From Gamarada debralockiae (lineage: Eukaryota > Ascomycota > Leotiomycetes > Helotiales > Hyphodiscaceae), in the NCBI GenBank assembly GCA_002803225.1, contig NXFV01000405.1, positions 1 to 64,000 of the forward strand: a DNA stretch of 64,000 bases, read 5' to 3'. Made by a program: the position numbers and the translations under genes. Under the pieces are notes generated by a model. That model ran no database searches and was not told the origin of the DNA. It worked only from the letters and a program-made list of their open reading frames with translations. Shown here one piece after another: positions 10,693 through 21,265 of this stretch (within the stretch, counting starts at the first letter, position 1; each line of letters begins with the position of its first letter).

Positions 10693-11632
10693 TGTCGTCT
10701 AGATGCCCACTTTTCGCGCAACGCTGAATTATGGGAAAGATGGGGAAGTTCTGGGAATGGAAGTATTTATGAGGTTCGAAGGCCGACGAGAAAAGACACC
10801 TAGTTAAGTGAATCATCTTTCTGGATTACCGTGTGCATGGGTGTTAGCTGCTGAGTTGAGCTTAATTTTCTACTGATGAAATGAGGTGATATTAACCCAC
10901 TCCTGTACATAAAACGGCATAGGAGGCAACGAGACCTCTTCCATCTCGCGGAATATCTTGCGACGTTCTGGCAAAACCTTTCTAAACTTTCAAGATGCGG
11001 TCATCATTTTTCTCTGGTTTTCCTCTACGCCCCTCAAATCTTCTGTTGGCCAACGAGGTGTGCTTCCCCGCGACCCCACATTTGGAAATTTTATGACTGC
11101 CCCCGTACTCGTGACTAAGAGTATCGGTGGTGCAGCAGCCGTCCCCTGTAACTTTCAGCGGGTCTACCTTATCAAAGTGTTACTGATCTGCAATTTCAAT
11201 CCGTCACAGAACACTCAACAGTTCTTTCTCTGCGTCCTCTTAGCAAATAATTAGGAGAGACCAATGATACTGCGTATGAGCAATACGGAAAGCGCCATTC
11301 TCCGCAGCTTGAATGATGGCGTAGGGATAAACCCAATATCTGTTCACGGGCCTTTTTCGGTGTTACATGCGTTTCAGTGACCGTCAATAGCCATTGTGCC
11401 TACAACTGCCTATCCCCACTCTTGGCAGGAGGGGTTGGAATTGCTCATTTTTTGCAGCGGGCGATCCACGATCCGGCCCCGTCCTGAGCCTCGCGACGCG
11501 ACTGTTCGGGGACTCTTGTAGTCACCAGTCGAAGCTTCAAAAGCCAACGAGTTATGGAAGAGCTGTGACCGAGGATTGTGTAATAGATTTTTATTCCTGA
11601 CCTCAGCTCCGATATCAGCTTTTGCCGATGCC
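10693..11632. promoter_or_regulatory. Divergent promoter between transporter and DUF1593 gene, with paired CreA-type sites
   Basis: 940 bp separate the two ATGs. CCCCGC at 11066-11071 and CCCCAC at 11074-11079 both match the complement of the carbon-catabolite repressor consensus SYGGRG. They are two bases apart, the close-pair arrangement known from CreA-controlled promoters. No gene is seen inside. Confidence 0.45.
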
Positions 11633-13084
11633 ATGGTGTCCAAGGACTTCCAGAATATCCCCGCATTCAAATCCAAACCTCACATCGCTGTCCTCACAGA
11701 CATCTGCAATGAGCCCGACGATGCAGAGTCTATGACGCGATTCTTACTCTACGCCAACGAATTCTCAATTGATGCTCTTGTAGCTACCACATCAACATGG
11801 CAACGAAACTCGACTCACAAGGAGCAAATCCACCAAATCATTGATGCATACGATGGAGTAGTGGGTATTCTGAACGCACACGTTCCTCCCTCACGGCCAT
11901 TCCCCAGGTCAGATTCTCTGCGAGCTGTTGTCCGCTCCGGGTTGAATTCATATGGAATGGAAGCCGCTCGCGGTTCATTGAGCGAAGGGACTGAACTCCT
12001 CATTGAGGCGGTGGATTCTATCACATCAGACAGCTACATTTGGGTTCTAATATGGGGTGGTGCAAATGTCCTTGCACAAGCATTGCTCGAGGTTCAGAGA
12101 ACCAGAAGCGCCGAGGCACTCGCAGAGTTTGCATCGAAGCTTCGAATCTACGCGATATCCGACCAAGATGATGCCGGCCCATGGATTCGATTGAACTTCC
12201 CGAGAATATTTTACATTGCGAGTGTACATGCTTTTAATATGTATGGCTTGGCAGCTTGGTCTGGCATTAGCGGTGAATCATACTATGGATTCAACTTCGG
12301 CGGTCCTGACACAAGTCTTGTGACGAAAGAGTGGTTGAAGAAGAACATCCAAATCGGTCCATACGGGAGTGCTGCATATCCCGACCCAGTCTTCATTCCA
12401 GAAGGTGACACACCGACTTTCCTCTCCATCGTCCAAAATGGGCTTACGGATCCTCTGCATCCGGAGTGGGGAGGCTGGGGAGGTCGCTATTTGCTCACAG
12501 ATCCAACGCGTGCGAGTTTGCATTACAGCGATGCGGCGGATTCGGTGATAGGGAAGGATGGGAAGACACATATTGGTAGCCAAGCGACGATTTGGCGTTG
12601 GCGGGAAGCGTATCAAGGTGATTTCGCTGCGCGCATACAATGGACGATACACTCAGAGTTCTCATCAGCAAATCATGCACCGGTGATAGTTTTGAATGGC
12701 GATACCGAATTGGAACCCTTGCATGTAAAAGCAGGCTTCGGCGAAACTGTTCACCTCGATGCGTCGCAAAGTTGGGATCCGGATTCCGGCGATGAACTGG
12801 AGTTTAAGTGGCTACATTATCGCGAACCAAGTGCGACGCAATGGACAGTTGGATTCGAAGTTCCAGAATTGAACTTTGTGGATGTGTCGCAGGCCAATAG
12901 GAAGATGGAAAAGGTTGAGGTAAATCTTCCCGGGAAGGATGAGGGATGTGTATTTCCTTTGGATGAGACGAAACTCATGAAGTGGGGTCCTAAGACGTAT
13001 CATCTGATCTTGGAAGTTGTAGATAACGGGAAGTTTCCTATGAGAAGCTATCGAAGAGTTTTGGTGGAAGTTGGGAGTGAGTGA
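11633..13084 (+). CDS. DUF1593 / nucleoside-hydrolase-like protein with C-terminal Ig-like domain (483 aa)
   Basis: Single-exon gene. The start is set at the ATG at 11633 (context gccATGg); the frame is open upstream but has no earlier ATG. The N-terminal half begins PHIAVLTDICNEPDDAESMTRFLLYANEF, the acidic cluster typical of nucleoside-hydrolase-like folds, and continues with DALVATTSTWQ, the VWGG-like LIWGGANVLAQAL and a YAISDQDDAGPW loop, all typical of DUF1593 proteins. The last about 120 residues (NHAPVIVLNGD, LDASQSWDPDSGDELEFKW) form an Ig/cadherin-like beta domain usually paired with DUF1593. No signal peptide follows the chosen ATG, so it is probably cytosolic unless an upstream exon exists. 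The exact reaction of the family is poorly known; a glycoside- or nucleoside-type hydrolase is inferred from fold and from its place among sugar genes. Confidence 0.8.
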   Translation: MVSKDFQNIPAFKSKPHIAVLTDICNEPDDAESMTRFLLYANEFSIDALVATTSTWQRNSTHKEQIHQIIDAYDGVVGILNAHVPPSRPFPRSDSLRAVVRSGLNSYGMEAARGSLSEGTELLIEAVDSITSDSYIWVLIWGGANVLAQALLEVQRTRSAEALAEFASKLRIYAISDQDDAGPWIRLNFPRIFYIASVHAFNMYGLAAWSGISGESYYGFNFGGPDTSLVTKEWLKKNIQIGPYGSAAYPDPVFIPEGDTPTFLSIVQNGLTDPLHPEWGGWGGRYLLTDPTRASLHYSDAADSVIGKDGKTHIGSQATIWRWREAYQGDFAARIQWTIHSEFSSANHAPVIVLNGDTELEPLHVKAGFGETVHLDASQSWDPDSGDELEFKWLHYREPSATQWTVGFEVPELNFVDVSQANRKMEKVEVNLPGKDEGCVFPLDETKLMKWGPKTYHLILEVVDNGKFPMRSYRRVLVEVGSE

Positions 13085-13304
13085 AATGGCAGCTGAAGGA
13101 ATGTTTAACTAGCCCAAGACAATTGGCAGCCCAAAACTCTTCGGAAATTATTGGACACAATGGGAGCCTCCGTTCTATCTATCCAAGAGATAATATTTGG
13201 CATTATATGAGTTTAATCAAACGTCTTCGTCGCTCAGTGGTTGATTTGGTTCCGGGGGTTTTTTTTTTCAGCGAACAAAGGCCTGTAAATTTAGCGATCA
13301 ACAG

Positions 13305-13334
13305 CCCGAAGCTCCCCGAAGCTCCCCGAAGCTC
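13305..13334. repeat. Short tandem repeat, 10-bp unit
   Basis: GCTCCCCGAA occurs twice in tandem, flanked by partial units, just beyond the convergent 3' ends of two genes and a T-run. Likely simple-sequence slippage. Confidence 0.6.
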
Positions 13335-13375
13335 GCGAATTTTTGGAATCAGTTAAGTGACACAGGAGAAATCTA

Positions 13376-14770
13376 TTAAGATTTGAAGTCTATATCACTG
13401 TTATCTACCACCTGCACCTTTATGCTTCCTTTGCTCACATCGGAGCATAACTCCATGGCAGAGACCGCTTCCTCGAGCGGGAAAGTATGCGTTACTAACT
13501 TGTCCAGATTGAGAATGCCTCCCGACAAGGCACTGATTCCAGCAGGCCAAGTATCAGCGTATCTGTTAATGAATTTGAGGTTAATCTGAACATTGCAAAT
13601 TAGCATTCATGCACCCATGCTGTAATGCTCACCTCACCTCTGCCAAAGAAATGTGCATGAACGGAAGGTTGTTCATGATGTCCCTCCCCACGCCAATGAC
13701 CATCAAATCCCCTCCCCTCCGTACTGTGTAGGCCGCAGTGATGACACTGCTTTCTACCCCAGTACACTCCAATATTGTCTCCGGAGCCTCGTACTCAACC
13801 CTTCCAAACAAATTTCGAATAGCTTTGGCGTTACCTTTCGCGTCGAGGCTTCGATTGACTTGGTACGTTTGGCAAGATGGTACAAATTCTTTGGCAAAGG
13901 CTAACCGGCCAGGCTCCAAGTCAGTAATCACGATTGGATGTGCACCGGAAGCCCTCGCTGCAGCAAGAGCGATCAATCCGATAGGTCCTGCCCCACAGAT
14001 GAGGACTCCCCGTCCGAGTGCCAACCGCGTGCGTGAGATGCCATGCATCACAACCGAAAGAGGTTCGAGTAGAGCGCCTTGGGCGAAAGTTAGATTGCCT
14101 GGAAGCCTAGTCACGGTAAGCAATCATTCTTGGTCATGAACTATCAAAAGAAAAGCGAGCTGACTTGTGTACCCATCTCGCCGGATGAACCTTATATCGT
14201 TGCAATGAGCCATGATGCGGATAGACCCCAGCAAACTTCACTTCCTCGCAAAGATTGTATCTCCCATTCGTGCAAAGAAAGCAGGTTCCGCAAGGCACGC
14301 CGGGTTCCATGGCAACACGGTCCCCCTTTCGCAACTTTTCCACCCCTTCGCCGACCTCGAGGACGATGCCAGCAGCTTCATGCCCCAGTATGCAATCGCC
14401 TTCCACCGTTAAGCTGCCGATTGCACCTGTCTTCCAGAAGTGTATATCTGAGCTAGGAAACTGTCAGTAAACGTCAGGGCCGTGAGGATAATTGAATGGG
14501 TGAGTAGTCGTACCCACAAATTCCAGTGACTTTTATATGCAAAAGCACTTCTCCCTTTCCTGGCTTGGGGATAGGTGCATCAACTATTTTTATCCTGTGG
14601 TCTTTGGTAACCTGCAGACTTGGATTTTGCCCAAGTTTCATTTCCTCGACAGTTGATGAGGCGACATCGACTTCTGTGGCACAGCATGGCGATACTCTCA
14701 ATTTCGAGCAAGATTTCAGTGATTCTGCGTTGGAAGGCGTTGGAATTGCCTCTACCAGTGATGGTGCCAT
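13376..14770 (-). CDS. Zinc-dependent alditol dehydrogenase, L-arabinitol 4-dehydrogenase/sorbitol dehydrogenase type (407 aa)
   Basis: Medium-chain dehydrogenase that would oxidise an alditol to a ketose with NAD+. Four exons: 14770-14514, 14452-14165, 14106-13638, 13585-13376. The second intron uses a gtcagc donor; the others are gtacga and gtgagg. Catalytic zinc ligands are C85 (GICGSD) and H110-E111 (GHEAAG). The structural-zinc quartet C140/C143/C146/C154 is complete. GAGPIG (220-225) is the nucleotide-binding turn, and D244 at the end of the next strand (VITDLEP) favours NAD+ over NADP+. ALLEPLSV, ECTGVESSV and YADTWP are features shared with fungal L-arabinitol dehydrogenases. A leader of about 45 residues precedes the domain; it may be real or an over-long start. 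It is divergent from the xylose-reductase-type gene 420 bp away, matching consecutive steps of pentose catabolism. The precise substrate is inferred. Confidence 0.88.
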
Positions 14771-15190
14771 CGGGATAAATCAATTTGAACAATCTCAGCT
14801 CGAGAGACTTCTGTGTGTGAGTGTGGCTTACACGCAGAGGTGCGATGCAGCTCCATATGACGAAGGCCAAAAAAATAATTTTGCTTGTGATACCAGACAG
14901 TTTAGCAGTGTTCAAGGTTCGGTGTAGTTGGTGCCATGGCCTGAACTTGGATGGTGGGTAAACTTGGTGTGGCAGGAGCAGCCGCCGAGAAAGGAAAGTC
15001 GAAGCACTCGCGGAATCAAGGCCGATCCTACTGTTGCAGGGGAGGTATAGAATTTGACGAGCTTGAGCTTCAGTGTGATAATAAAATTCAGATTTTCTGT
15101 TAGTTTACTTTGGCACTTTGCAAATCTCTCCAATTTTTCCAAGAACCTTTCATGTTAAGCATTGAAGACCGAAGTTGGTCCCGAGAAGAA
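14771..15190. promoter_or_regulatory. Shared 420-bp promoter of the dehydrogenase and the aldo/keto reductase
   Basis: Short divergent intergenic region between two enzymes of one likely pathway, arranged for co-regulation. I see no clear SYGGRG motif. The reductase frame is open upstream to an in-frame ATG at 15152, but that has a weaker context than 15191. Confidence 0.45.
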
Positions 15191-16288
15191 ATGGCGACTC
15201 AAACAGTCAGGCTTGCATCAGGTTATACCATGCCTCTCGTGGGCTTTGGTCTCTGGAAAGTCGATCAAGCTACAACAGCAGAGACAGTGTACGCGGCGAT
15301 TCAGACGGGATACAGGCTGTTTGATGGTGCTTACGACTATGCCAACGAGAAGGAAGCTGGAGAGGGCATCCAACGAGCCATCAAAAATGGGCTTGTCAAA
15401 CGAGAGGACATTTTCGTGACCACAAAATTGTGGAATAATTATCACAAGAAGTAAGTTACCAAAAGTTGATGAATGTGCAAAGACTGACGAGAACAGAGAG
15501 CATGTAAAGCAGATGGGCCACTTCCAATGCGATACATGGGGGCTGGGCTACATCGATCTTTTCTTGATCCATTTCCCCGTCGCATTGGAATACATCGAAC
15601 CTTCCGAACTTCAATACCCAGCTTGGTGGATGGATGCCTCCCACGAGACTGTCTCGGTCGCTAAAGTCCCAATCATGGAGACTTGGCAAGCCATGGAAGC
15701 TCTTGTTGACGAAGGTGTCTGCCAGTCTATTGGTGTTTCCAACTTCTCAACACAGCTCCTCTACGATGTTATTTCATATGCGCGACATCCCATCTCAAGT
15801 CTTCAAATCGAGCACCATCCATACCTCGTCCAACCCCAGCTTATTCAAATGGCGCAGGAAGAAGGAATTGTTGTCACAGGGTACTCAACATTTGGCCCTC
15901 AGAGCTTCTTGGAGTTGCCACCTGCGTTCAGAAAGAGAGCGATTGGTGTTCCAATGTTGTTTGACAGTCCGGTCATCAAGAAGATTGCAGAGAAGTATGG
16001 GAGGTCTGCTGGTCAAGTTCTTTTGAGATGGGCGACCCAGAGGTAAGTTCTTTTCTTTCCAAATTCTCAATCCTGGTCATTTTGATGGTGCAAAACTGAC
16101 TATGCGGCAGGGGCATCGCGGTGATCCCGAAATCAAACAATAAGGCTCGTCTGCAACAGAACCTTGAAGTTAACGACTTTTCGATGACGAGGGAGGAGTT
16201 GGACGAGATTACTAGCCTCGATCGTGGGTTGCGGTTTAACGATCCTGGGTTTTATCTGCCTGAGCGTCCCATTCGCATTTTTGATTGA
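15191..16288 (+). CDS. Aldo/keto reductase, D-xylose reductase type (327 aa)
   Basis: AKR-family (beta/alpha)8 enzyme expected to reduce an aldose such as xylose or arabinose to its alditol with NAD(P)H. Exons 15191-15450, 15497-16042, 16111-16288; introns of 46 and 68 bp, gtaagt donors. The start at 15191 has the better context (gaaATGg). The catalytic tetrad is complete: D45 and Y50 in the [12 protein letters not shown] segment, K79 (VTTKLW), H112 (LIHFPVA). The [10 protein letters not shown] loop, VGVSNF-like IGVSNFS, and IPKSNN followed by R three residues on are typical of xylose reductases, where the K-S-N-R group binds the cofactor phosphate. The C-terminus [14 protein letters not shown] also fits. 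Next to an alditol dehydrogenase and two sugar transporters, a role in pentose entry is the natural inference. Confidence 0.88.
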
Positions 16289-16479
16289 CAGTGGACGCGG
16301 GATGTCTTGATACCTTTCTGGAGCCTTGGAAATGTAAAAGTTGAAGGAATAAATTGGCCTTTAGGTTGCGAATAATCTCATCGGCGACATCAGGTTGCCC
16401 CTCCACAAAAGGTTTTCGTTATATATCATAATTTGGCATGGAATCCGGCGTTGGAGCGCAGTAGCTCTTGGTATTGTAG

Positions 16480-18150
16480 TCACAACGATGCATTTCGATC
16501 ATAACCCCAAACTTCTTTCAAGTCAGAAATTCTCCATTTACCACCCCACCCAGTTTTCATTTCAATAGAGGCGATCAAATCCGCCACCGCTTTATGTTCT
16601 ACGGGATGGCTCAGGAGCTTCCCGGCAACCCACAGAGGCTGAATGGCATTATTCAAACAACCGTGATGCTCGTTGGTTGCGGAAATCCCACAGATCCGCC
16701 GTGCGTGCCATAATTTTGATCCAAGCTGCCCCAGTTGTTGCAAGGTGATTGAAAGTGGGCGCATGTCGAGCATGAGCAAGCAAGCCGTATGGTAAAGCTG
16801 GTTCGACGAGATGGCGCATGGAGCGGCGTAGAGGATGAACGGGAAGGGGCCGTTGTCTAAATCTTCAGGCGAGTCTGAAAAGTCGAGTGGGAGAAGTTCA
16901 GGAGGTCGATCGCGGCTCCAGTCTTGAAGTTCAAGCCAAAGCTTGTGCCATGAGTGAATGAAAGGTTCATCCCCATGGTTGCTCTCAATGTCTCGAGCTG
17001 CAGTTGTTTGTTGCCACATGAGATGGCATACACACGAAGAAAGATACACGGCGTAGTTTGCCCACATATCCGGTATGCCAGACGAACGAAATAAGTTGGC
17101 CGCAGTTTCATGTCCATGTCCGGGTGGCAGCCAGTTCTGGAGAGGCAAGACCACGCTCTCTTCACCTGCTGATATTATTGCGGCGCAAAGGTCTGAGAAG
17201 CATATCAGTTCATTGTTTCGTGCTTGAAGCAGAGTCAGCCATCTTACCCATTCTTGCATAACACCAGAAGACAGCCTGTAGGAGACCACCACTAAAACCG
17301 TGAATCGAGTGACTGGAGAGAAGCGCTGCGCATCCGTCTAGATGTTTTCTCCAATTCCAAGGTGATGCTGACATCATTTCCAAAACGCAAAGAATAACGC
17401 AAGTCGCCATGATATTTGGATCCCGAGCTAGTAGATTTGGGGTGAGACTTCGGATTGCTTCTTGGTAAAGTTGAAGGCTGTCATGGTAGCCCGACTGCTT
17501 CCTCTGCCTTTCCATCTGTCGAGCTGAAATCGCCAACATAGCGTAGACAAGGGGCACTGATGACTGCGATAATAACGGCACCTTCGTTCCAAAATGTTGT
17601 TTGGCGTCGAACATATCGAGCTGAAGATTTTCAGGACCTGTTTCCCAATTATTGGGTGATTACTGACCCATGGCGCAACCTCATCAAGGTAGTTCTTCAA
17701 CCACACAACTCTCTCTCCAGTCGAAACCACGGTCTCGATTGCCCCTCCATCGGAAATTTCATGTGGGGAACCTGAAAACGTCGGGTCGTGACCTTCAGGA
17801 GTTCCAACCCGTGTGGGAGCTAGTGATTGGGCACTTGTGAAGAGAAGATCACGCAACTCTCGTTGAGATTCTACGAATCTGGGATCGTTGGTATATTCGT
17901 CGAACCAAGATACAGTTGACAGTCCCAGAACACTGGGTGACACTCCTATCAGCGGATCTGGGGCCCCAGGCTGCTGAGAATCATGGCTGAATTGACCATT
18001 CGGACGGAAAGAATGAAATTCGTTAGGGCTCATAGCCACCTTGTCTTGTGCCCGAGCTTGCGGAGTTCTAGCACACGTTGCAGCATGTCGAAGCGCAACA
18101 GAAGCGAACTCGTCCAAATCCAGACTTCGCTGGATATGTGGGGACTGCAT
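16480..18150 (-). CDS. Fungal_trans_2-type regulator lacking a zinc cluster (522 aa)
   Basis: Nuclear regulator-like protein. Exons 18150-17668, 17620-17248, 17192-16480, with introns of 47 and 55 bp at the same two positions (after the VAPW motif, and before the DLCAAI/DLATAI motif) as in the Zn2Cys6 gene at 21266-23461. The region after VAPW (LDMFDAK, LVYAMLAISARQMER, NWRKHLDGCAALLSS, LLQAVFWCYARMDL, GGKWRISDLKEVW) is the acidic-helical middle homology region of ARCA-like proteins. No CX2CX6C motif exists in the gene or in 600 bp upstream: the ATG at 18150 is preceded in frame by TAG. It therefore should not bind DNA by itself. It could be a co-regulator or inhibitor, or have lost its first exon. 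It is divergent from sugar transporter 18739. Confidence 0.75.
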
Positions 18151-18738
18151 CTAGAGGGAAGCTGATCGGGAGCTCGGGGTGTCTGCGAATTCGCTGATGG
18201 ATGTTCGAGTCGTGTGATCCAGGTAGAGGGGGCCGCTCCAATTGTCATCAGACTCGCCATATGCAGAAGAGTAGAAGACCCTAGCTGAGAGTGCAAGATC
18301 TCCAATGCTGGATTAATTGCTGAGACTCGTGGAGAGGCACAGTAGGTCAGGTGTTGTGTGGACAGTTTCATGCTGTCGTGACGTTTTGGCCGCTTAATGG
18401 GGATTCTTCGGCAGTATGCCCATCCCCTGAACGCATCTGAGAGTGGAAGCTGGAGCCACCACTTTCAAAACGCAGATCCTTGAGTTATGCTTCTCCGCCG
18501 CAAAACAGGATTCCCCTCCACCAAGCACCCCGCAACTTCCTCCCCCACGGAACCCCGCCCCACTCTTCAATGACTAAGGTGGAAGCAGTTGTCAAATCCC
18601 CAGAATTACGTCCTAGGATCGTGGGGATTCTTTGCTTCGGGCTATATATGCTAGGAACGGTTCCTCTTTTCGGAAACATACCATTTACTGTCTGCAGCTT
18701 CTCACATACCACCTGTCAAGGCCTACAAATTCGAAATC
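18151..18738. promoter_or_regulatory. Divergent promoter with a cluster of CreA-type motifs
   Basis: Six matches to SYGGRG (either strand) fall within about 134 bp: 18493-18498, 18528-18533, 18543-18548, 18553-18558, 18558-18563 (overlapping the previous by one base) and 18621-18626. At uniform base use one match is expected per about 256 bp. The cluster sits 113-246 bp before the transporter ATG and 340-475 bp before the regulator ATG, so it can serve either or both. Inference: glucose repression of the cluster. Confidence 0.5.
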
Positions 18739-20749
18739 ATGGAAGAAGTCAAGTCCGACAAGATCGATCCCCAATATCTCGAGCACATCGATGAGCAGGC
18801 CGGTCATATTGCCAACCAAGAAGACCACGAGACTACCGCAATTCAGGCTCTGGGGAAGAACCCTAAGACTGTACTTTGGTGCGCCTACGCTATCTGGCTC
18901 TTGGTTCTGAACAGCTTTGAGAATCAAGCGGGTGGAAGCGCACTAGGTATACCTCAATTCAGGTAGGTTCCACGTCCCGTTAAACTCCTTCCCACTGACC
19001 ATTTATCCAGGAAAGATTTCGGTTACAAGTTTGGCGACGAATATGTCTTGCCTGCCGATTGGCAAGGAGCTTTCAGCGGAGGGCCGGTTGCATCGTAAGA
19101 TCATTCCTCTGTTGAGATCATACAGATGTAAATTTCGAGCAGGGCGGTGCTGGGATCCATTGCAGCTGGATGGATTGCCGATAAAATTGGTCGCAAGCTG
19201 TCGTTCGCAGTAGCCTTCATATTCTCTGCTGTCGGAATTACCCTCGAAGTGGTTTCAACGACATCTCCTGTCTTCTTCGCTGGCAAATTTATCAACGGCC
19301 TCGCGATTGGTGTCTTCATTGCAATTTCGTTCACATACGTTGGCGAAGTGTGTATTTCCATCTTGCGTACTATATTAGCGCTAATATCTATGTAGATTGC
19401 TCCAACTGCTCTTCGAGGGGTTCTGAGCAGTGCTGCTGCTATAGCATTTACTTTCGGACCATTTCTTGTCGCGCTCATACAAAAGGGAGAAGGTTCCAAG
19501 ACCACGCGCTGGGCTTACAGATCATTATTCATATCCCAATACGGTGTTTTGGCAGTTGGACTTGCAGGATGGCCTTTCATGCCAGAGTATATTACATCCT
19601 GTTTAAATTTGCCGTGAACATCAAGTATACTAACCTCTTCCAGATCTCCTTGGTGGCTACTCAGCAAAGGCAAAGAAGCTAAAGCAGCAAAAGCTTTGAA
19701 AGCTCTTGGATATTCGACTGTCGATGTTGAAAAACGAATGGCTACAATCACACTGACTCTTGAAGAGGTCCGGCGGGAAACGGAGGGCGCAAGCTTCATG
19801 GAGTGCTTCAGAAAGTCGAATATGCGCCGTACGATGATCTCAATCGCTCCTCTCTGTATACAATCTCTATCCGGGATTTGTCAGTCGCTCTGTTGTTCAG
19901 TATCTAATAGTCTGCTAACATCTGAATAGACTTCATGAGCGCATACTCAACTTACTACTACGAAACAGTTTACTCTGCGGACGAAAGCTTTGTTCTCCAG
20001 ATCATTCAGCAGGTTGTTTCTCTTCTTGGAAACATTTGCTCGTGGTTTATTGTCGACCGCCTGGGAAGACGAAATTCTCAGTTTTATGGTCTCTTGCTCT
20101 TGACTGTCGTTTTATTGATTACGGCAGGCCTCGCAACTAACGGAACTCCCAAGTCACTCAAAGGATCCTGTGCCTTGATCATTTTCTATTGCTTTGCATA
20201 CAAGTATATTCTAAATTTCCCGCAAGGATGGGACAAAATTTCTAGGGACACTCAAAGTTGACTGACGAATGAACAGTGTTACAATTGGAGCAACTGCATT
20301 TACAATCTTGACAGAAACTTCGACTTCTCGTCTACGAGTCAAGACAATCGCAATCGGTAATGCTTTGCAGAACGGACTCAACGTAAGGACTCTTGTTTGC
20401 CATCAACCACCATCAGTTTTGCTAATTGGCCATTCATCTAGACTATGTGGTCTTTCGTCTTTCCATATATCTTTAACGCCGACAGGGCAAACCTGGTAGG
20501 TCTTCCTAACCTTGCTGAAGCTCCAATCTAACTTCTTTGCAGGGTGGCAAGAGCCTGTTCATTTTTGGTGGATTGGCCGTTTTATGCTTGGTTTATCTCT
20601 GGATTTTCCAACCCGAGACCCGTGGACGAACATATGAAGAACTTGACGAGATGTTTATGAAGGGTGTTTCCGCCAGAAAATTCAACACCTACACTACGGA
20701 GGCGGAATTGAAGGGCAGACAGGCGAAAGAGATTCAAGAAGGAAGCTGA
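18739..20749 (+). CDS. MFS sugar transporter, maltose-permease-like SP subfamily (526 aa)
   Basis: Second sugar/H+ symporter of the cluster. Nine exons: 18739-18962, 19011-19094, 19143-19347, 19396-19586, 19644-19879, 19930-20203, 20277-20382, 20442-20495, 20543-20749. All introns are 46-73 bp GT-AG and the frame closes. Signatures: ENQAGGSALGIPQF, DWQGAFSGGP, GWIADKIGRKLSF, INGLAIGVF, ESPWWLLSKGKEAKA, SAYSTYYYETVY, VDRLGRRNSQFYG, TETSTSRLRVKTIAIGNA and the closing FQPETRGRTYEELDEMF. The ESPWWLL version of the PESPRWL motif and the STYYYE helix resemble the alpha-glucoside/maltose permease branch rather than the branch of the 8595-10692 transporter. The two transporters therefore probably handle different sugars or affinities. 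It is flanked by the two regulators. The intergenic region upstream holds the CreA-type cluster. Confidence 0.9.
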
Positions 20750-21265
20750 AGACTGGTAGAATTCAACATAGTCAAACCTGGCTGTATATAACTCCATTAC
20801 ATACAGTATCTTAGATCAGAGCTATGGAAATTCACGTCGGCGACTTTAGGCTAGAACAGCCCGTATCTGAATCTGTTGGACCGTCGTACAGGCTACCAGT
20901 CGCTAAATGCCTCGCTGAAATTTGATGATGTCTTTCGACCGAACCAGGCTTAAAACGAACTGCCACCAATATAACAGTTTCCCTGTCCCTTATAATGGCT
21001 CTCATATGAAGTACATGAGCATTAATAGCCCCATCAAACTCAAGTCAAACAGGATAGTCACGTGGTCGTGATAGTGGCTGAGATTGCCGAGAAAGTGGGG
21101 AAGAGTTGAACATCATTTTACGACTTTCGTGTTTCTCCAAATTTCCACCCAAGTCGCGATGCCAGGCAACAAGTCGATGATATTGCTAAACTGGTTAAAG
21201 CAATTAGCACTGCATATGGTTATCGCATGAACTGATTGTGATTGAGGCCTGCCCGACAATTCCTC
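20750..21265. other. 516-bp intergenic region upstream of the Zn2Cys6 regulator
   Basis: Contains a CACGTG at about 21060-21065, but no gene or other clear motif. It must include the promoter of the regulator downstream. Confidence 0.4.

Noticed and set aside
18030..18371. Open frame upstream of the 522-aa regulator as a possible first exon
   Set aside because: No cysteine cluster, no regulator-like composition, and the regulator's own ATG is preceded by an in-frame stop.
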